Notes under the pieces: generated by a model
What the model was told of the DNA's origin: nothing
Seen by the model: only the letters and a program-made list of their open reading frames with translations
Databases searched by the model: none
DNA from: Fabrea salina
Lineage: Eukaryota; Ciliophora; Heterotrichea; Heterotrichida; Fabreidae
Length of the DNA: 64,000 nucleotides
Direction: 5' to 3'
Assembly: GCA_022984795.1 (NCBI GenBank)
Contig: JALIHJ010000018.1
Coordinates: 62,001-126,000 of the forward strand
Translations under genes and position numbers: made by a program
Part shown: in pieces, positions 9,415-20,080 of the stretch
Layout of the letters: each line of letters opens with the position of its first letter
How positions within the stretch are numbered: position 1 is the stretch's first letter

Positions 9415-10440
9415 TTAGGTCAGTTTCCTTAGTTTTCTGGGCTTTTTGGAAGTAGAGTCAGATCGTTTCCGCTTGATGTTCTTTTCAAAGGCTTCCCAGT
9501 CAATAGAAACAGAGTCAGGTTGACACAAACAGCGTGTAGCTCTTTTGCCGATGTTGACCCACCCTGGCAAAGCAAAGTTCACGGCCTCTGCGCAGTTAAG
9601 TCCAAAGTTGAAGCCAGAGTGGTACCCGTGAGGAAAGATCACCATGAACTCTCCTGGGTTCTGCACCATCTTTCTTATCGAAATTCCCGCGTTCTTCAGT
9701 ATGCTGGGGGATATCAAAGTAGTTTTATGCCTCAAAAAATCCTTGCACATTTTTTGGTTATCATGGAACTGGAAGCTGCAGAACCTTTCGAACTTCTGAG
9801 CGTGCTCGGGGTCAATGCAGTACCAGAACTTGGGTTTTCCGAAGTGCAAGAAGTTTATTGAGTACAAGTCCAAGTCCTCTTTGTGCCAGCAAAACAAACT
9901 CTTCCAACACCCCACGTACACAAAGGACTCGTTGATCCCAAGTAGCTTGTGAGGAGCTAGGCCTCGTCTGCTTAGCTCTTACTCTAATTCGGTGTCTAAG
10001 TGGTTGAGGTGCCAGGGAGCGTCCTCATCAAATAGGCTTGCAGAGTTACTATCGGCACCGTAAACAGGGGCGTTGAAACGGATTTGTTTCCAGAACTAGA
10101 TAGAACTTACATTTTTTTCAACCTGGTCAGGATCGAGATTCTCTGTATTGTGGTCCCGAGACTCAGCGTACTTTTTGTAGGACTTGAAATTCATAGGCTT
10201 TTCGGAAACTAGTAACACCTCGTACACTCCTGCAAACCCTACAACTTCTTGTCTGACTGGATGCGAAATGTTTATATCGATGTTTTTGTACCCTCTTTTC
10301 CTGGCTTTGAACCCTTTTGGGGGGATTATTTTAGCCATGCCAGAGGGCCCTGACTGGCTTTCGACATATTGTATGTAGGTTTCGAAATCGTTAAATTCTT
10401 CCCATGTGGGTTGAAAAACGGGGCACAAGTCTCTAGCCAT
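9415..10440 (-). CDS. JmjN/JmjC histone demethylase, KDM4-like, two 15-nt introns
   Basis: Three exons join across introns at 10096-10110 (GTAAGTTCTATCTAG) and 9968-9982 (GTAAGAGCTAAGCAG) to give 331 aa. Exon 1 has a JmjN domain (CPVFQPTWEEFNDFETYIQY). The joined later exons give JmjC: YVGCWKSLFCWHKEDLDLYS with the iron ligands His and Glu, the distal His in HGYHSGFNFG, and the KDM4-type zinc ligands (Cys and His around CKDFLRHK, and CLC near residue 300). The family removes methyl groups from lysines such as H3K9/K36 using iron and 2-oxoglutarate. There is no PHD or Tudor domain, so it is close to a minimal catalytic unit. The basic C-terminal tail may be a nuclear signal. Confidence 0.9.
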
Positions 10441-10562
10441 TTTGCAATAATTTTAGATATGCAGTTGTTTCTGAGTTTGGCTTTTACTGTGTTAACTGTG
10501 CAGAACCTTGGTGCTCATATTTAATTAGAGTTAGTATTTAAGCTTCTTTAGAATTAATAAGT

Positions 10563-10838
10563 TTAGTTAAAAGCCCTTGCAATACTATAGTACTCTAGTG
10601 TGCCGTTTTGCACGAAACTGATCAGCAGGGACTTCTTGACTTGCGTTGCTACTCGTATTGAGGCCAAAATTTCTTTATAAGTAGGAAGTTCTGTGTAAAC
10701 CTTAACGATAAAAGGAGCATGTGTGTGTCCTTGCTGGTTATTTTTGTACAAAAGCCAGTCTCCTCCGTACAAGATGCCTTCTCTGACTACCCAGCCTTTC
10801 TGCTCTAAGTCATCTTTTACTAATCCTTTAAGTTCCAT
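10563..10838 (-). CDS. tRNA-splicing endonuclease catalytic-domain protein (91 aa)
   Basis: The whole protein is about the size of the C-terminal tRNA-intron endonuclease domain (EndA/Sen2/Sen34 fold). Candidate catalytic Tyr (ILYGGDWLLY), His (GHTHAPFIVKV) and Lys (TQVKKSLL) appear in the expected order. The N-terminal domain of typical Sen subunits is missing, and an in-frame stop lies just upstream of the ATG at 10838, so no longer form is available without splicing. It could be a Sen34-like catalytic subunit or a Sen15-like structural one; the retained triad favours the former. The divergent gene's ATG is only 6 bp away. Confidence 0.65.
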   Translation of the reverse strand: MELKGLVKDDLEQKGWVVREGILYGGDWLLYKNNQQGHTHAPFIVKVYTELPTYKEILASIRVATQVKKSLLISFVQNGTLEYYSIARAFN

Positions 10839-10844
10839 TTCTTA

Positions 10845-11378
10845 ATGAAGTCTGCCAGTCCTGAAAACCACTTGGCTTGGAAAGAAATACTCCAAAGAGA
10901 ACAAAAAAGACAAGATTCTCAGTTCCACAAAAGAAGCTTGTCGATACCCCCTGACCACATAGCTCAGGTTTTAGACTCTTCTAAAAGGCATAATTCTTCA
11001 GTGGAGCCCATCCCAAAAAAACCTTTTCTAGAGCCCAGACGTGCAGATTCTTCTTTCTTGCTAGAGCACGACTTCGCTGTGACTGACAACACCTCCCAAC
11101 AAATATTAAATGCTAGACGTAAGGTTTACTTAGAATTGATCAGGAAGAACTGGATGGACCAACAAAACTTTTGCAACCGACTTTATCAAGAAAAAACTGG
11201 GTTTTTAAGTCCTAAAAAGAAAAGAGAACCTGCTTATGGCTATGCTAACAGCTTTAACAAGTTTTCCAAGCAGTACAACTCAAGTATTAAGAACCACTCT
11301 AAAAGAAACTTTCCGTTAAAGCTTAAAAACTACCAATATGCAAAGCAAATTCTTTCTCCTAACTTAATCAAAATTTGA
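10845..11378 (+). CDS. Hypothetical basic protein (177 aa), TGA stop
   Basis: ATG at 10845-10847, TGA at 11376-11378; this is the clearest TGA stop in the window. The protein is rich in Lys, Ser, Asn and Gln, with no membrane segment or known domain. A middle helical stretch (about residues 88-115, ILNARRKVYLELIRKNWMDQ) is the best-ordered part. The start codon lies 6 bp from the start of the endonuclease-type gene on the other strand, so the two must share a very compact promoter or have promoters reaching into each other. Confidence 0.6.
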   Translation: MKSASPENHLAWKEILQREQKRQDSQFHKRSLSIPPDHIAQVLDSSKRHNSSVEPIPKKPFLEPRRADSSFLLEHDFAVTDNTSQQILNARRKVYLELIRKNWMDQQNFCNRLYQEKTGFLSPKKKREPAYGYANSFNKFSKQYNSSIKNHSKRNFPLKLKNYQYAKQILSPNLIKI

Positions 11379-11420
11379 ACTAAGTGGATTAATATTCGAT
11401 TACTTATTCAGAACCCTAAG

Positions 11421-11810
11421 TTAACTATGCTTGTTAATATGCTTGGTCAGTTCATACTTATTGTATAGAACTTTTCCACAAATCTGGCAAGTTGCCCTTG
11501 TCAACTTAAGGTGGACTTGTTTTTCGTGGAACTTAAGGGCGTTTTGGTGTTTAAAGTACTTGCCACAAGTTTCACACTTGCAGCTTCTAACCGAGCTGTG
11601 CATTTTTCCAAAATGCTTGTTCAGGCCTCCTACAGTGTTGAACCTCATTTTGCAAACACTGCACTCAGGAACAACAGAAGAAATAGAGCATGGTACGTTG
11701 ATATATGAACTCCAAAATGACCGGAGTTGACTGCATGCTTGCTTGAAATTCTCGCTCATCAGAATTTGAAGTAATAGCTGGAAACATTGGTATTGGTAAT
11801 TTATATCCAT
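11421..11810 (-). CDS. C2H2 zinc-finger protein, three fingers
   Basis: 129 aa with three C2H2 fingers in the C-terminal two thirds: CSVCKMRFN...HFGKMH, CETCGKYFK...HEKQVH and CQICGKVLY...HINKH. The fingers are close paralogues of those at 26454-26921, including the shared ending LYNKYELTKHI. The fingers probably bind DNA; the target is unknown. The N-terminus (about 45 aa) has no recognisable domain. The 193 bp upstream are AT-rich without other signals. Confidence 0.85.
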   Translation of the reverse strand: MDINYQYQCFQLLLQILMSENFKQACSQLRSFWSSYINVPCSISSVVPECSVCKMRFNTVGGLNKHFGKMHSSVRSCKCETCGKYFKHQNALKFHEKQVHLKLTRATCQICGKVLYNKYELTKHINKHS

Positions 11811-12003
11811 AAATTTATTAAGTTACGCCAATATGAATTGATCAAAAGGGATTTCTATGAATTGGTTATATAGGATTAATTGAATTTAAAGTTGGTAGTG
11901 ATTTAAATTGCTTGTGCCTAGGAAGAAACTTAGTTCTTTTTCGTGGTTTTATTAATTTTTAGATTGACTCCCTAATCATATGCATGTTTAGGATATTCAG
12001 AAC

Positions 12004-13476
12004 TTAATTAACAAAACTTTTATGGTTTAAGCCTTTGCTGGGTTTCTTTTTATCAAACTTAAAACTTCTCTTCAACAGTTTAACATCAGGAAGTTTAATT
12101 GAAGCCAAAATGCCCTCACCAGGCTGATGACTGTCAACACTACCAAAACGAGACTGCGGAGTGATGGAGTGCACGTTAAAAACTGTACTAGTCCTCTCAG
12201 GAGAATCAGTATCCCCTATTACCGAACTGCTTTTATCTAAGTACTCAAGGTTGCGGAAAACACTGTTTATTCTTGGACTAAGTCTTTTGAGAGCCCGGCC
12301 AGTTGTGTTTTTGCGCGTTTCAGAGTTTTCAGTTTCGATTCTGGTAGTTTCTGTGTGGCTCACTTCAATCCTAGGAATAACTTTTTTTCTGAGAAGCTTT
12401 AACTTAAGCGGTTCTTTGGGTTCTCTGGACTTTTTGGGCTTAGGAACCTTAGACTCCTTAGGCGAGGAGTTCATTTCCCTTTCAAGTGAAGAAAGCATTT
12501 GCATTCTGTCATTGAGCGACTTGATTTTAACAGAATTGGTTTTCTTAAAGTAAGAACCTAAGTCACCGTAACTAAAAATTCTAACAAAGTACTCTTTTGA
12601 AGTGCGCAGCAACAAGCCTTCAGTGCTGTTGCAAACACAACTAGAAGTATAGTTACTTTCATTCATAGCATCACTTTGTCCTATAAACTCTCCTCTGCCT
12701 AGAATAACTAAGTTTACAGTTTGTGACTTTGGTTTTTTTACTTGGAACTTATTACTTCGACCCAATTTTTCCTGTTCACCTTCTACTCTGATTTTTTTTT
12801 TCAAACAAAACTCCCCTTCTTTCACGATATACACTGAGTCAACTCTAGTTCCTTGCTTGAAAACTAAGGAGTTTCTTGTAAACTTTTTCTCTTCAAAGTT
12901 ATACAGAATCTTAATCAAGCCTAGTTTATTCCAATTCTTAAAAACTGAAAGTGACTTTAAAAAGTAAACTAGTTGTTTTTGCTTCTCTTTAAGTATGTTT
13001 GAAATAATGGACTTGTAAGAAGCTTTGTCCAGCACTGCGAAGTGACAAACAGTGTTGCAGTAAATAGAAGCTGCTCTTGTAGCTCTTTTTTCCAAAGCAA
13101 GTTCTCCAAAGCCTATGCCGTCAGACAAAGTAGTTACCTCGATTTCTTCCATCTTTTCTGTTTCTTGATTGTACTTGGGAATCCGCACTCCAACGGTTCC
13201 TTTCAGAATTATGTAAAAGCAGTCTCCTACTTCTCTGAATTTAAACACGTAAGAGTCTTGTGAGTACTCTTGGTAAAACATTCTTTGGCAAGATTCCTTG
13301 TGGACTTTTTTGTCTGGATCGTTGAGTTCTTTGAAAAACTTGCAGTTTTTGGTTGAGTTAACTACTGCCTCAATCTCTGAGTCAGTTCTTTGAGCTGGGG
13401 GTTTGAGTAGTATGTTTTTGAGCCTAGTGAATTCAGAGTCATCAGAGGGTTCTTCAGAGGTTTTGGTTTGGTCCAT
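12004..13476 (-). CDS. Protein with two cyclic-nucleotide-binding domains, copy 1
   Basis: 490 aa. The first cNMP-binding domain (about residues 60-165) has FGELALEKRATRAAS, the phosphate-binding cassette with the Glu and Arg that hold cAMP/cGMP in PKA regulatory subunits. The second domain (about 180-315) keeps the beta-barrel opening (LVFKQGTRVDSVYIVKEGEF) but its cassette (FIGQSDAMNES) lacks the Arg, so it is probably structural. The Ser/Lys/Arg-rich tail (330-490) looks disordered. There is no PKA inhibitor site or dimerisation helix, so it is a cNMP sensor of unknown output. Its paralogue is at 39447. The divergent SWEET gene starts 59 bp away. Confidence 0.85.
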   Translation of the reverse strand: MDQTKTSEEPSDDSEFTRLKNILLKPPAQRTDSEIEAVVNSTKNCKFFKELNDPDKKVHKESCQRMFYQEYSQDSYVFKFREVGDCFYIILKGTVGVRIPKYNQETEKMEEIEVTTLSDGIGFGELALEKRATRAASIYCNTVCHFAVLDKASYKSIISNILKEKQKQLVYFLKSLSVFKNWNKLGLIKILYNFEEKKFTRNSLVFKQGTRVDSVYIVKEGEFCLKKKIRVEGEQEKLGRSNKFQVKKPKSQTVNLVILGRGEFIGQSDAMNESNYTSSCVCNSTEGLLLRTSKEYFVRIFSYGDLGSYFKKTNSVKIKSLNDRMQMLSSLEREMNSSPKESKVPKPKKSREPKEPLKLKLLRKKVIPRIEVSHTETTRIETENSETRKNTTGRALKRLSPRINSVFRNLEYLDKSSSVIGDTDSPERTSTVFNVHSITPQSRFGSVDSHQPGEGILASIKLPDVKLLKRSFKFDKKKPSKGLNHKSFVN

Positions 13477-13535
13477 TTTACTTATTTTTGTTAATTCAAC
13501 TAAAGAACTGTGTTTTTGTAGTTTTTAGTAAAAAT

Positions 13536-14201
13536 ATGTCAGCTAAGAACTTCTTCAGTGCAAGTGGGTCAGCTCTTGCTTTTTTGTTTTACTTAGCACC
13601 TATTCCTAGACTCATCAACTGCGGTAGAACCAAAAAGGTGGAAGAAATTTCCCATTTAGCTCTGCTATTTTCCAACTTCACGCCTTTTCTTTGGGCAGTT
13701 TATTCGATAGCTGCAGAAAAGTCGGAAATTTTTTACCCTAACTTAGTGTTTTTTGGAATGAGTTTGGTTTACATCAGTGGGTACCACCTTATTAAAGGGG
13801 ACACCTGGGAGTTTATGTCTCTGTATGTAGGAACACTTATGGGGCTGGGTCTAGCCTGTTTACGAGTGTTGCCTATAAACTTAGTAGGGAGTCTTAGTAG
13901 TTTAATGAACATTTTAGGATGTGTTTCCCCCCTTGAAATGCTAGGAATGGTTCTCAAGGAAAAAAACGGCAGGTACATCGACTTGAATATGCTGGGTGCT
14001 GGACTGCTGTGCAACGGGGCTTGGGCTGCTTATGGCTACCTTTCAGAAGACGTGTTCATTTTGGTCCCGAACTTCTTAGGAATACTTATTGGTCTACTGC
14101 AAATTTTTTTGTTTGCGTGGACAAAAGATTTAGTTAAGGACCAGTTTTTGGCGCCCTTCCATGTTGTGAATGACTTTATTTCACTTAGAAAAGCTAAGTA
14201 A
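13536..14201 (+). CDS. SWEET/MtN3-family sugar transporter
   Basis: 221 aa with seven hydrophobic segments in two triple-helix bundles. Family marks are APIPRLINCGRTKKVEEIS in the first MtN3 repeat and SPLEMLGMVLKEKN plus NGAWAAYGYL and VPNFLGILIGLLQ in the second. SWEETs are passive uniporters that move mono- or disaccharides across membranes. The start is the ATG at 13536; upstream codons in frame have no ATG. The TmcB-like copy 2 follows 30 bp downstream on the same strand. Confidence 0.9.
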   Translation: MSAKNFFSASGSALAFLFYLAPIPRLINCGRTKKVEEISHLALLFSNFTPFLWAVYSIAAEKSEIFYPNLVFFGMSLVYISGYHLIKGDTWEFMSLYVGTLMGLGLACLRVLPINLVGSLSSLMNILGCVSPLEMLGMVLKEKNGRYIDLNMLGAGLLCNGAWAAYGYLSEDVFILVPNFLGILIGLLQIFLFAWTKDLVKDQFLAPFHVVNDFISLRKAK

Positions 14202-14231
14202 TAAACATATATATAAGTTTAAACAATAAAT

Positions 14232-17200
14232 ATGAAAGAAGACTCTGAGTACCAAGAAAGTTACCACACAGACTTGCAAAAGGTCTTTGAAAAGGTTTGT
14301 GTGTACTTGCGCTTCAACAAGAACCACCATTCCAAAAGAGTTCTGATTTTCTTCAATATAGTTCAGATAGTCCAGATATTTGCAATAATCATTCCAGCTG
14401 AAGAATCTGCAGGGATGCCTTGGTGTTACTACTATTTAGGTGATTTGTGGCAGTCACTTAAGATTGCTGCTAAGCCTAGTTTGCTTTTTAGGTTTTTAGG
14501 GCTGAACGCCAACTTGCTGTTTTTTGCGGCTGTGCCGTTTTGGATCTTGAACATAGTTTGCTACTCCAAGATAGGTTTGCTTCTGATTGACAAAGACGAT
14601 TACGATTTCAGAGTTTTTGTGGTTCACGAAAAGAACAAAAAGATTCTGAAGCTCAAAGAGTTCGTAGAAGTCCTGTGCAACAAGTTCTTGATGATTCCTT
14701 TGATTTATTCGTTTTTCGAACACCTAGACGCTATTATCAAGGGGGAAAGCATTTTCCCCATATACGTTGACATATTCATATTCATTGTTTCTTTTGTGTT
14801 GTATGGAGCAATGATCTTTTGTGACGAAATACTTCTGCAAGACTTGGACTGGAATACTAAGTGCAACCAAAGCATTTCAGACCCGAGGAGCCTCATTGCT
14901 AAGTACGTGATTATTTTTTCACTGATATTCCAAGATGCTTTTTTTTCATACAACGACTACTCTTACCGCAAGTTGATCATCATATTCATTCTAGGACTCA
15001 ACCAGTCAGTAAGGTTCTTGTACAGGAGGCCTTACCACTTGCTGATACTTAACTTCTTAGAAACTCTAAAAGGCCAAGTGCTTGTTTTAACCTCTGTAAT
15101 TGTGTTTGTGGCTGAGGCCATAGACATACAACAGAAAAGCATATTTGGGCCTACTGCTTTGTTCATGACTTACGGGGCTTTTATAACCATCCTCAAAAGC
15201 TACATTGCTAAACTCGAGAAAAAGACCTGTGAAGTTGCAAGGGCTTCTAGTCTGTACGAAGTAGAGCACTGCATAAGGCACTTTATAGCAGAGAAGTCAG
15301 AAAAAGGTTCTATTTCTCAAGAAAGACTTGACGGTATAATCAAGCAAGGTCTGCAGAGCTTCAACACGGAACAAATTCTCTACATCTGGGTGATCAACTA
15401 CTTAAAACTCTACCCTGAAGAAAAAGACTACATCAAGTACTTACTTTCAGAACTCCTCAAACTCAAGAAAAACTTTTTTATGGGGGTTCAGGTTTTCCAC
15501 TGCGAAGTAGAAATTGAAATATGGCTGAGTAAAAATGAACACGACGCAGAAATGATGCAGTACTTAGCTTTGGAAAACAAACTAACCAGAGCTCTTGAGC
15601 TTGACAAAAAAGTTTGCGAAGACTTTGCTTATCTCATGGAAGGCAAAGAAAAAAAACTCATTCCTTTCGAAACCTTTGTAAGAAAACTCTTTGTAATGAA
15701 AAAAGACGTTGACTTGTGCAACAAGATTTACAAAAGCCTGACCAAAAAAGACATCTGCAGAACCTGCCCTTATGCTTTTGAGTACTACATGGGGTTCTTA
15801 AGAACTGTCATGGGCAAAACTGACCTTTTAGAACTTAAGTCCCAAATAAAGCAAGCTGAAGACAACCTTAACATGAAAATCAAAAACAACGAAGACATTC
15901 TTTTCATAGACAGAGACAACTTTCTAGTTAAAGTCAGCCTTGAAAACCACAGTTTGGGCAAAATAATCTACTGCCAAAACGCAGGTGTACTTGGCTACAG
16001 TGAAGACGAGCTTCTCATGAACGAATACAAGAAACTAGTACCTCAGCCTTTGAGGAAGCACCACTACAAGTGGTATACACGCATCAGAGATTATAAGCAC
16101 AAACATGTGCTTTACACTGGAATTCACTCTATTATGATTCTCAATAAAAACGGCTTCCTAAACACTGTAGACTGGAAGGTCAGAGTAGGAATTGACAAAA
16201 ACAAAGAACTGAACTTACTGGTTTCTATAAAACCCAACGATAAGTTCATAGACTTTGCTTTGTTTGACTACGAAAACTTAACAATCACTTCAGTAACTAA
16301 AGGCTTCTACAAGTTCCTCAGGCAAGAGTTAGGTTTCAGCCACGAGTACCTGAATCTATTCCAGGAGTATAACGTTAAAGGAGAGATAGAAGAAGGACTA
16401 GAAATACTTAAGTGCACCACTGTAATAGGAGAAATAATGAGTGTTAGAATTGACAGTGTGATGATTTACGGAATCCACCCTATCAAGATACTTGCACTAT
16501 TCCGTTTAGAAAATACTACTTGGGTCAATTCAAACTACATCACTGACAAAAGCATCAAAAGGCAAAAAGGAAGAGCTCTTTACGAAGCCAAAACTATCGC
16601 TGCTCCAGAAAACTTTTTAGAAGAAATTTTGCAAAATGAAACGAACCCTGAAGTAGAGTTTTTAGTTTCAAGGTGCAACTCTGAGTCCTATGAAGAACTT
16701 GTTGAAAGAAAGCATGACAAAAATAAGTCACTGGTCACTATTGAAGAAGAAACTTCCCAGAAGGAAAGGAAACTAGAACTAAACACCATTTTAGAGATGC
16801 TTAGAAAAAGAACTTTCTTGCTGAGAGTCCTAACTTTTGGAATAGTAAGATTTACTTAGATTTTATTGACTTTTGTCCAAACAATAGTCTCATACTCTGT
16901 TCTGCAAAATGATGTCAACGGACTCGAAAGTCAACTCAAGAACGTAAAAGGAGTCAGAAGAATACTTATGGTAGAAGCTGCTGATGTGGCTAGAGACCTC
17001 CAACTTGTCACCAACAACTTTGAGTGGCCTAAGACTTCAGACCAACTCAGAGAAGAACTTCAAAGAATCTCTAAAGATTTGAAAGAAAGTTCTAGTTACT
17101 TCTTTGAAGAAGCTTCTAAGATCAAATCCCAGGACTACCACAAAACCCTAACTCACAAGTCTATGTTTTGGCTTGAAAAGGAAACTTATTCTTTTAGAGA

Positions 17201-18455
17201 AACCAAAGTAACCATGATAGACCTTATGGAAAAAATATCTAGGAACCTCCAGGTACTTGCAGGAACCAACTACATAACCAACAGCACCACAGCTTTCCTC
17301 AATATCTATTCAAACTGCGTAGGGGAGTCCCTCAAACAAATCAATGCTACGCTGATTCCTTACATCAAGATCAAAAACGAAGTCAGCAGACAGGCCATCC
17401 AGAGTTCCATCTACATAATCCTTCCAGTGGCATCCTTTTTCTTTTTCAGTTTTATAGTTGTGATCACTTACCACGTGTACAAAAAAGAAAAACTAAGGAA
17501 GAACTTGTGGAAGTGCATTGAAAAAATTGCTTTGGGGAACTTCACCGAAGGAAGAAGACTAGCTACTGAAAGAATCCAAGGAATCCATGACCCTGAATTT
17601 GGCTATGAAAACCAAAACAAAGGCAACGAAAAGTTTAAGTACAAAATGCACAGCCACATGAAAAAACTAACTGTGGCATTAGGTTTTCTGTTCTTGTTGG
17701 AAATAGGCCTGATGGTAGGGTTTTACTTTGAGTTTTACGAAATCATCAAAGAAAAAATACTAGAAATGCCTGATAAAGTTAACCAAGGAGGAATGCTCCT
17801 GACTGATGTTAAACTCGTTAACTTCTGGGCAAGGGAAGCTGCTTTAGAGGGGTCCTCCCAAGAATTTTACTACTTAATGCAAGGCCAGAGGTACTTTAGA
17901 CCACCTAGTCTGCAAGTACAAGACAGCATAGGGAACTTGAAGTACTGGAAAAACTTCATTTTAAAGACCCAGTTTTTGAAACTAGAAGATAACACTAGTA
18001 TGCAAGACTTGGTTTTCAAAGAAGGTTGTGTTGGAGTTAACTGCAGTCCAGAGCTCAAAAAAGGATTATATAGTGCTTTTACCGACTACGAAATCAAAAT
18101 GAAAAATATATTCAGCAAGGTTACAGAAGGAAAAACTTACACTGAACTTTATGAAGACTTTTTCTCTGCACAACAGCTTCATTTGGACATTGCAGAGCTA
18201 CTGGACCATTACCTAAACGAATTTTCACAAAAAACCATTTCAGACATAGAAACTCTGTTTAATTTCGTAGTGATAGCTATTGTTTCGATTACTCTCTTTC
18301 AAGTGCTCTTTTACTTCTTGGTTTTAAACATACTGTTATCTAAGAACTTAGAAGTGATTCAAACCGAAATGTCTTTTGTGCAACTAATTCCTGGAGCTGA
18401 CCACGCAGCTATCTTCCAAAAGGTCTTTAAAACAAACCTTTACAAGTTATACTAG
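14232..18455 (+). CDS. TmcB-like multi-pass membrane protein with PAS domain, copy 2, one intron
   Basis: Two exons join across the 15-nt intron GTAAGATTTACTTAG at 16845-16859 (phase 0) to give 1402 aa, nearly the length of copy 1 (1399 aa). The same architecture is visible: N-terminal membrane bundle (about 40-330), helical linker with TPR-like character, PAS domain (about 560-690, FIDRDNFLVKVSLENHSLG, then LVPQPLRKHHYKW), and a C-terminal four-segment membrane part. The intron falls inside the first C-terminal membrane helix (LTFG-I | ILLTFV). A putative sensor of unknown ligand. Its stop TAG (18453-18455) directly touches the stop of the next, opposite gene. Confidence 0.82.
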
Positions 18456-19031
18456 TTAACTAATAAAGCTGTAAGCAGCCTCTGCAAGTACTTGTTTTTC
18501 AAGGTCACAAGTAAGCACTCCTTCTGGTTGTTTGCCGATTGTTTCAAGTTCCAAAACCATTTGGTCTACTTTAGAGTCAATAAGTTTGCAAACTTCTGTG
18601 TAATTATTCCAGTTGTTCTTAAACCCTTCATAAGCAACCTTAACTTGTTCTTCGGGCAAAGGTTCTTCAAGTGCTTGTATGTTGCTCGAAAGAGCCCGCC
18701 ATTTTTCAGTGAGGGATTTGCCTAGTTCGTTTAGTTCTGAGTACAGAGACTCTACTTCATATCTGAGTTGGATGTTTTCAGGTTCTTGTTGTGTTTTGAG
18801 GAGTTTTGGCTTTACTACTGGCAAAGGATTAGAGTAAGAGTTAAGTTCAAACTTAGCTTGCCGGGTTACACTTTTGACTTTTTGGTTGATTGTTTTACAA
18901 ATGCTTGCAAGTCGTTTGGGGTACCTTTGTTTTTCGTTTTTGGGGAGTTCTTGTATAGCTTCTTCATAGATTTCGTTCAAAAAGTCCGAAACCAAGTTAT
19001 TAAACTTAACATCGCCTACTTCAACTTCCAT
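18456..19031 (-). CDS. Hypothetical helical protein (191 aa)
   Basis: I do not recognise this protein. It is acidic and mostly helical, with likely coiled-coil stretches at about 90-125 (LRYEVESLYSELNELGKSL) and 145-175. The N-terminal 60 residues are Leu/Ile/Lys rich. The size and helical nature would suit a component of a complex, but nothing specific supports that. Its stop abuts the stop of TmcB-like copy 2 with no base between them, and its start is 7 bp from the stop of the next minus-strand gene. Confidence 0.6.
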   Translation of the reverse strand: MEVEVGDVKFNNLVSDFLNEIYEEAIQELPKNEKQRYPKRLASICKTINQKVKSVTRQAKFELNSYSNPLPVVKPKLLKTQQEPENIQLRYEVESLYSELNELGKSLTEKWRALSSNIQALEEPLPEEQVKVAYEGFKNNWNNYTEVCKLIDSKVDQMVLELETIGKQPEGVLTCDLEKQVLAEAAYSFIS

Positions 19032-19038
19032 TAATTAA

Positions 19039-20058
19039 CTAGTACATTTCGTACCTTAAAATTTCGTTAGCGATTGTTTTTCTTTCGTGAATTATGTCTT
19101 CTAACAGTTTTTTGGGTTTCACAGTAAGGGTTTTTTCTGTGGAAAGAGGGTTAGTTCTCATAAAGAACTTATGGTACTTAGAAGGCATTTCTTTGGGTTT
19201 TTTGGTGCTTCTGGAGGATTTAAGCTTTTCTCTAGGCAGTCTAGTAGACTTTGTGGCGCTTTTGGAGTAGCCAAACTCCTTTTTGCGGATTGTGAGTCTA
19301 TTGATCTTTTGCAGTAGTATTCCAGTTTGGGTGTTAGCTGTTTTGGTTCGGTAACACAGAGTTTCGGGGGTCTTAGAAATAGGAACCACGAACTTGTCAA
19401 TTAGTTTTGGCTTTGACTCTAAGTTTTCAGGGGACTTTTTCCTCAAGTACTTGTGCATCCAAGCATGATAAGTAGGCCTTGGAGGTCCGCGTAAGTGGAG
19501 TTTCCCGTAGACGTTAAGAGAACTGAACCACTGGGCTTCTTCTATTTCTCTGTGCATTCTTTTGACGAACCTTGTGTATTCGTTCAAAAGCTTACTTTTG
19601 GTGTTGCAGTCTATAAACTCAAAAAAACTATCATAGAACTCTCCAAAAGTAAGGTCAGTCTTTTCTTCAAAGTCAATTTCAGCGTCTTTCACTACGTAGT
19701 TCTTGATGTAGTCTTCTCTTTCGTAGTTAGAAGATAAAAGGGAGTACATGTACTCAAACACACAAAAATACACTTTCCGACTGATACTTCTGATTTTGCT
19801 GGGGTTGATTAGTTGCCAAAAGTCTTTTATTTGTTTAAAAAGGATTTCGTTAGTTTTCAACAAGTAACGCTGACTGAAGTTTTCACTAGTAATGTAAAAG
19901 TCTTCATTGTTTTTAGTAACTTTAATTGCATTTGGGGGAATTTCAGCTTTTAAAGGGCTGTCTTTACTAGCTATAATCCACTTCTGGGGAATCATTCGGA
20001 ACTGGGAGTAGTTCCGGGAAATTACTTTTATTTCGTGGGAGCTTGGGTTGTCCATCAT
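19039..20058 (-). CDS. Hypothetical protein with basic C-terminal tail (339 aa)
   Basis: The start is taken at the ATG pair 20053-20058 (MMDNPSSHEIK); the frame is open further upstream but that would enter the divergent gene. The N-terminal two thirds look globular, with alternating hydrophobic and charged segments (about 80-190 mostly helical). The last 130 residues are rich in Lys, Arg, Ser and Thr. I recognise no domain; a nuclear or cytoskeletal role is conceivable from the tail only. TmcB-like copy 3 starts 22 bp away on the other strand. Confidence 0.6.
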   Translation of the reverse strand: MMDNPSSHEIKVISRNYSQFRMIPQKWIIASKDSPLKAEIPPNAIKVTKNNEDFYITSENFSQRYLLKTNEILFKQIKDFWQLINPSKIRSISRKVYFCVFEYMYSLLSSNYEREDYIKNYVVKDAEIDFEEKTDLTFGEFYDSFFEFIDCNTKSKLLNEYTRFVKRMHREIEEAQWFSSLNVYGKLHLRGPPRPTYHAWMHKYLRKKSPENLESKPKLIDKFVVPISKTPETLCYRTKTANTQTGILLQKINRLTIRKKEFGYSKSATKSTRLPREKLKSSRSTKKPKEMPSKYHKFFMRTNPLSTEKTLTVKPKKLLEDIIHERKTIANEILRYEMY

Positions 20059-20080
20059 TGTTTTATATTTAATCTTACAG

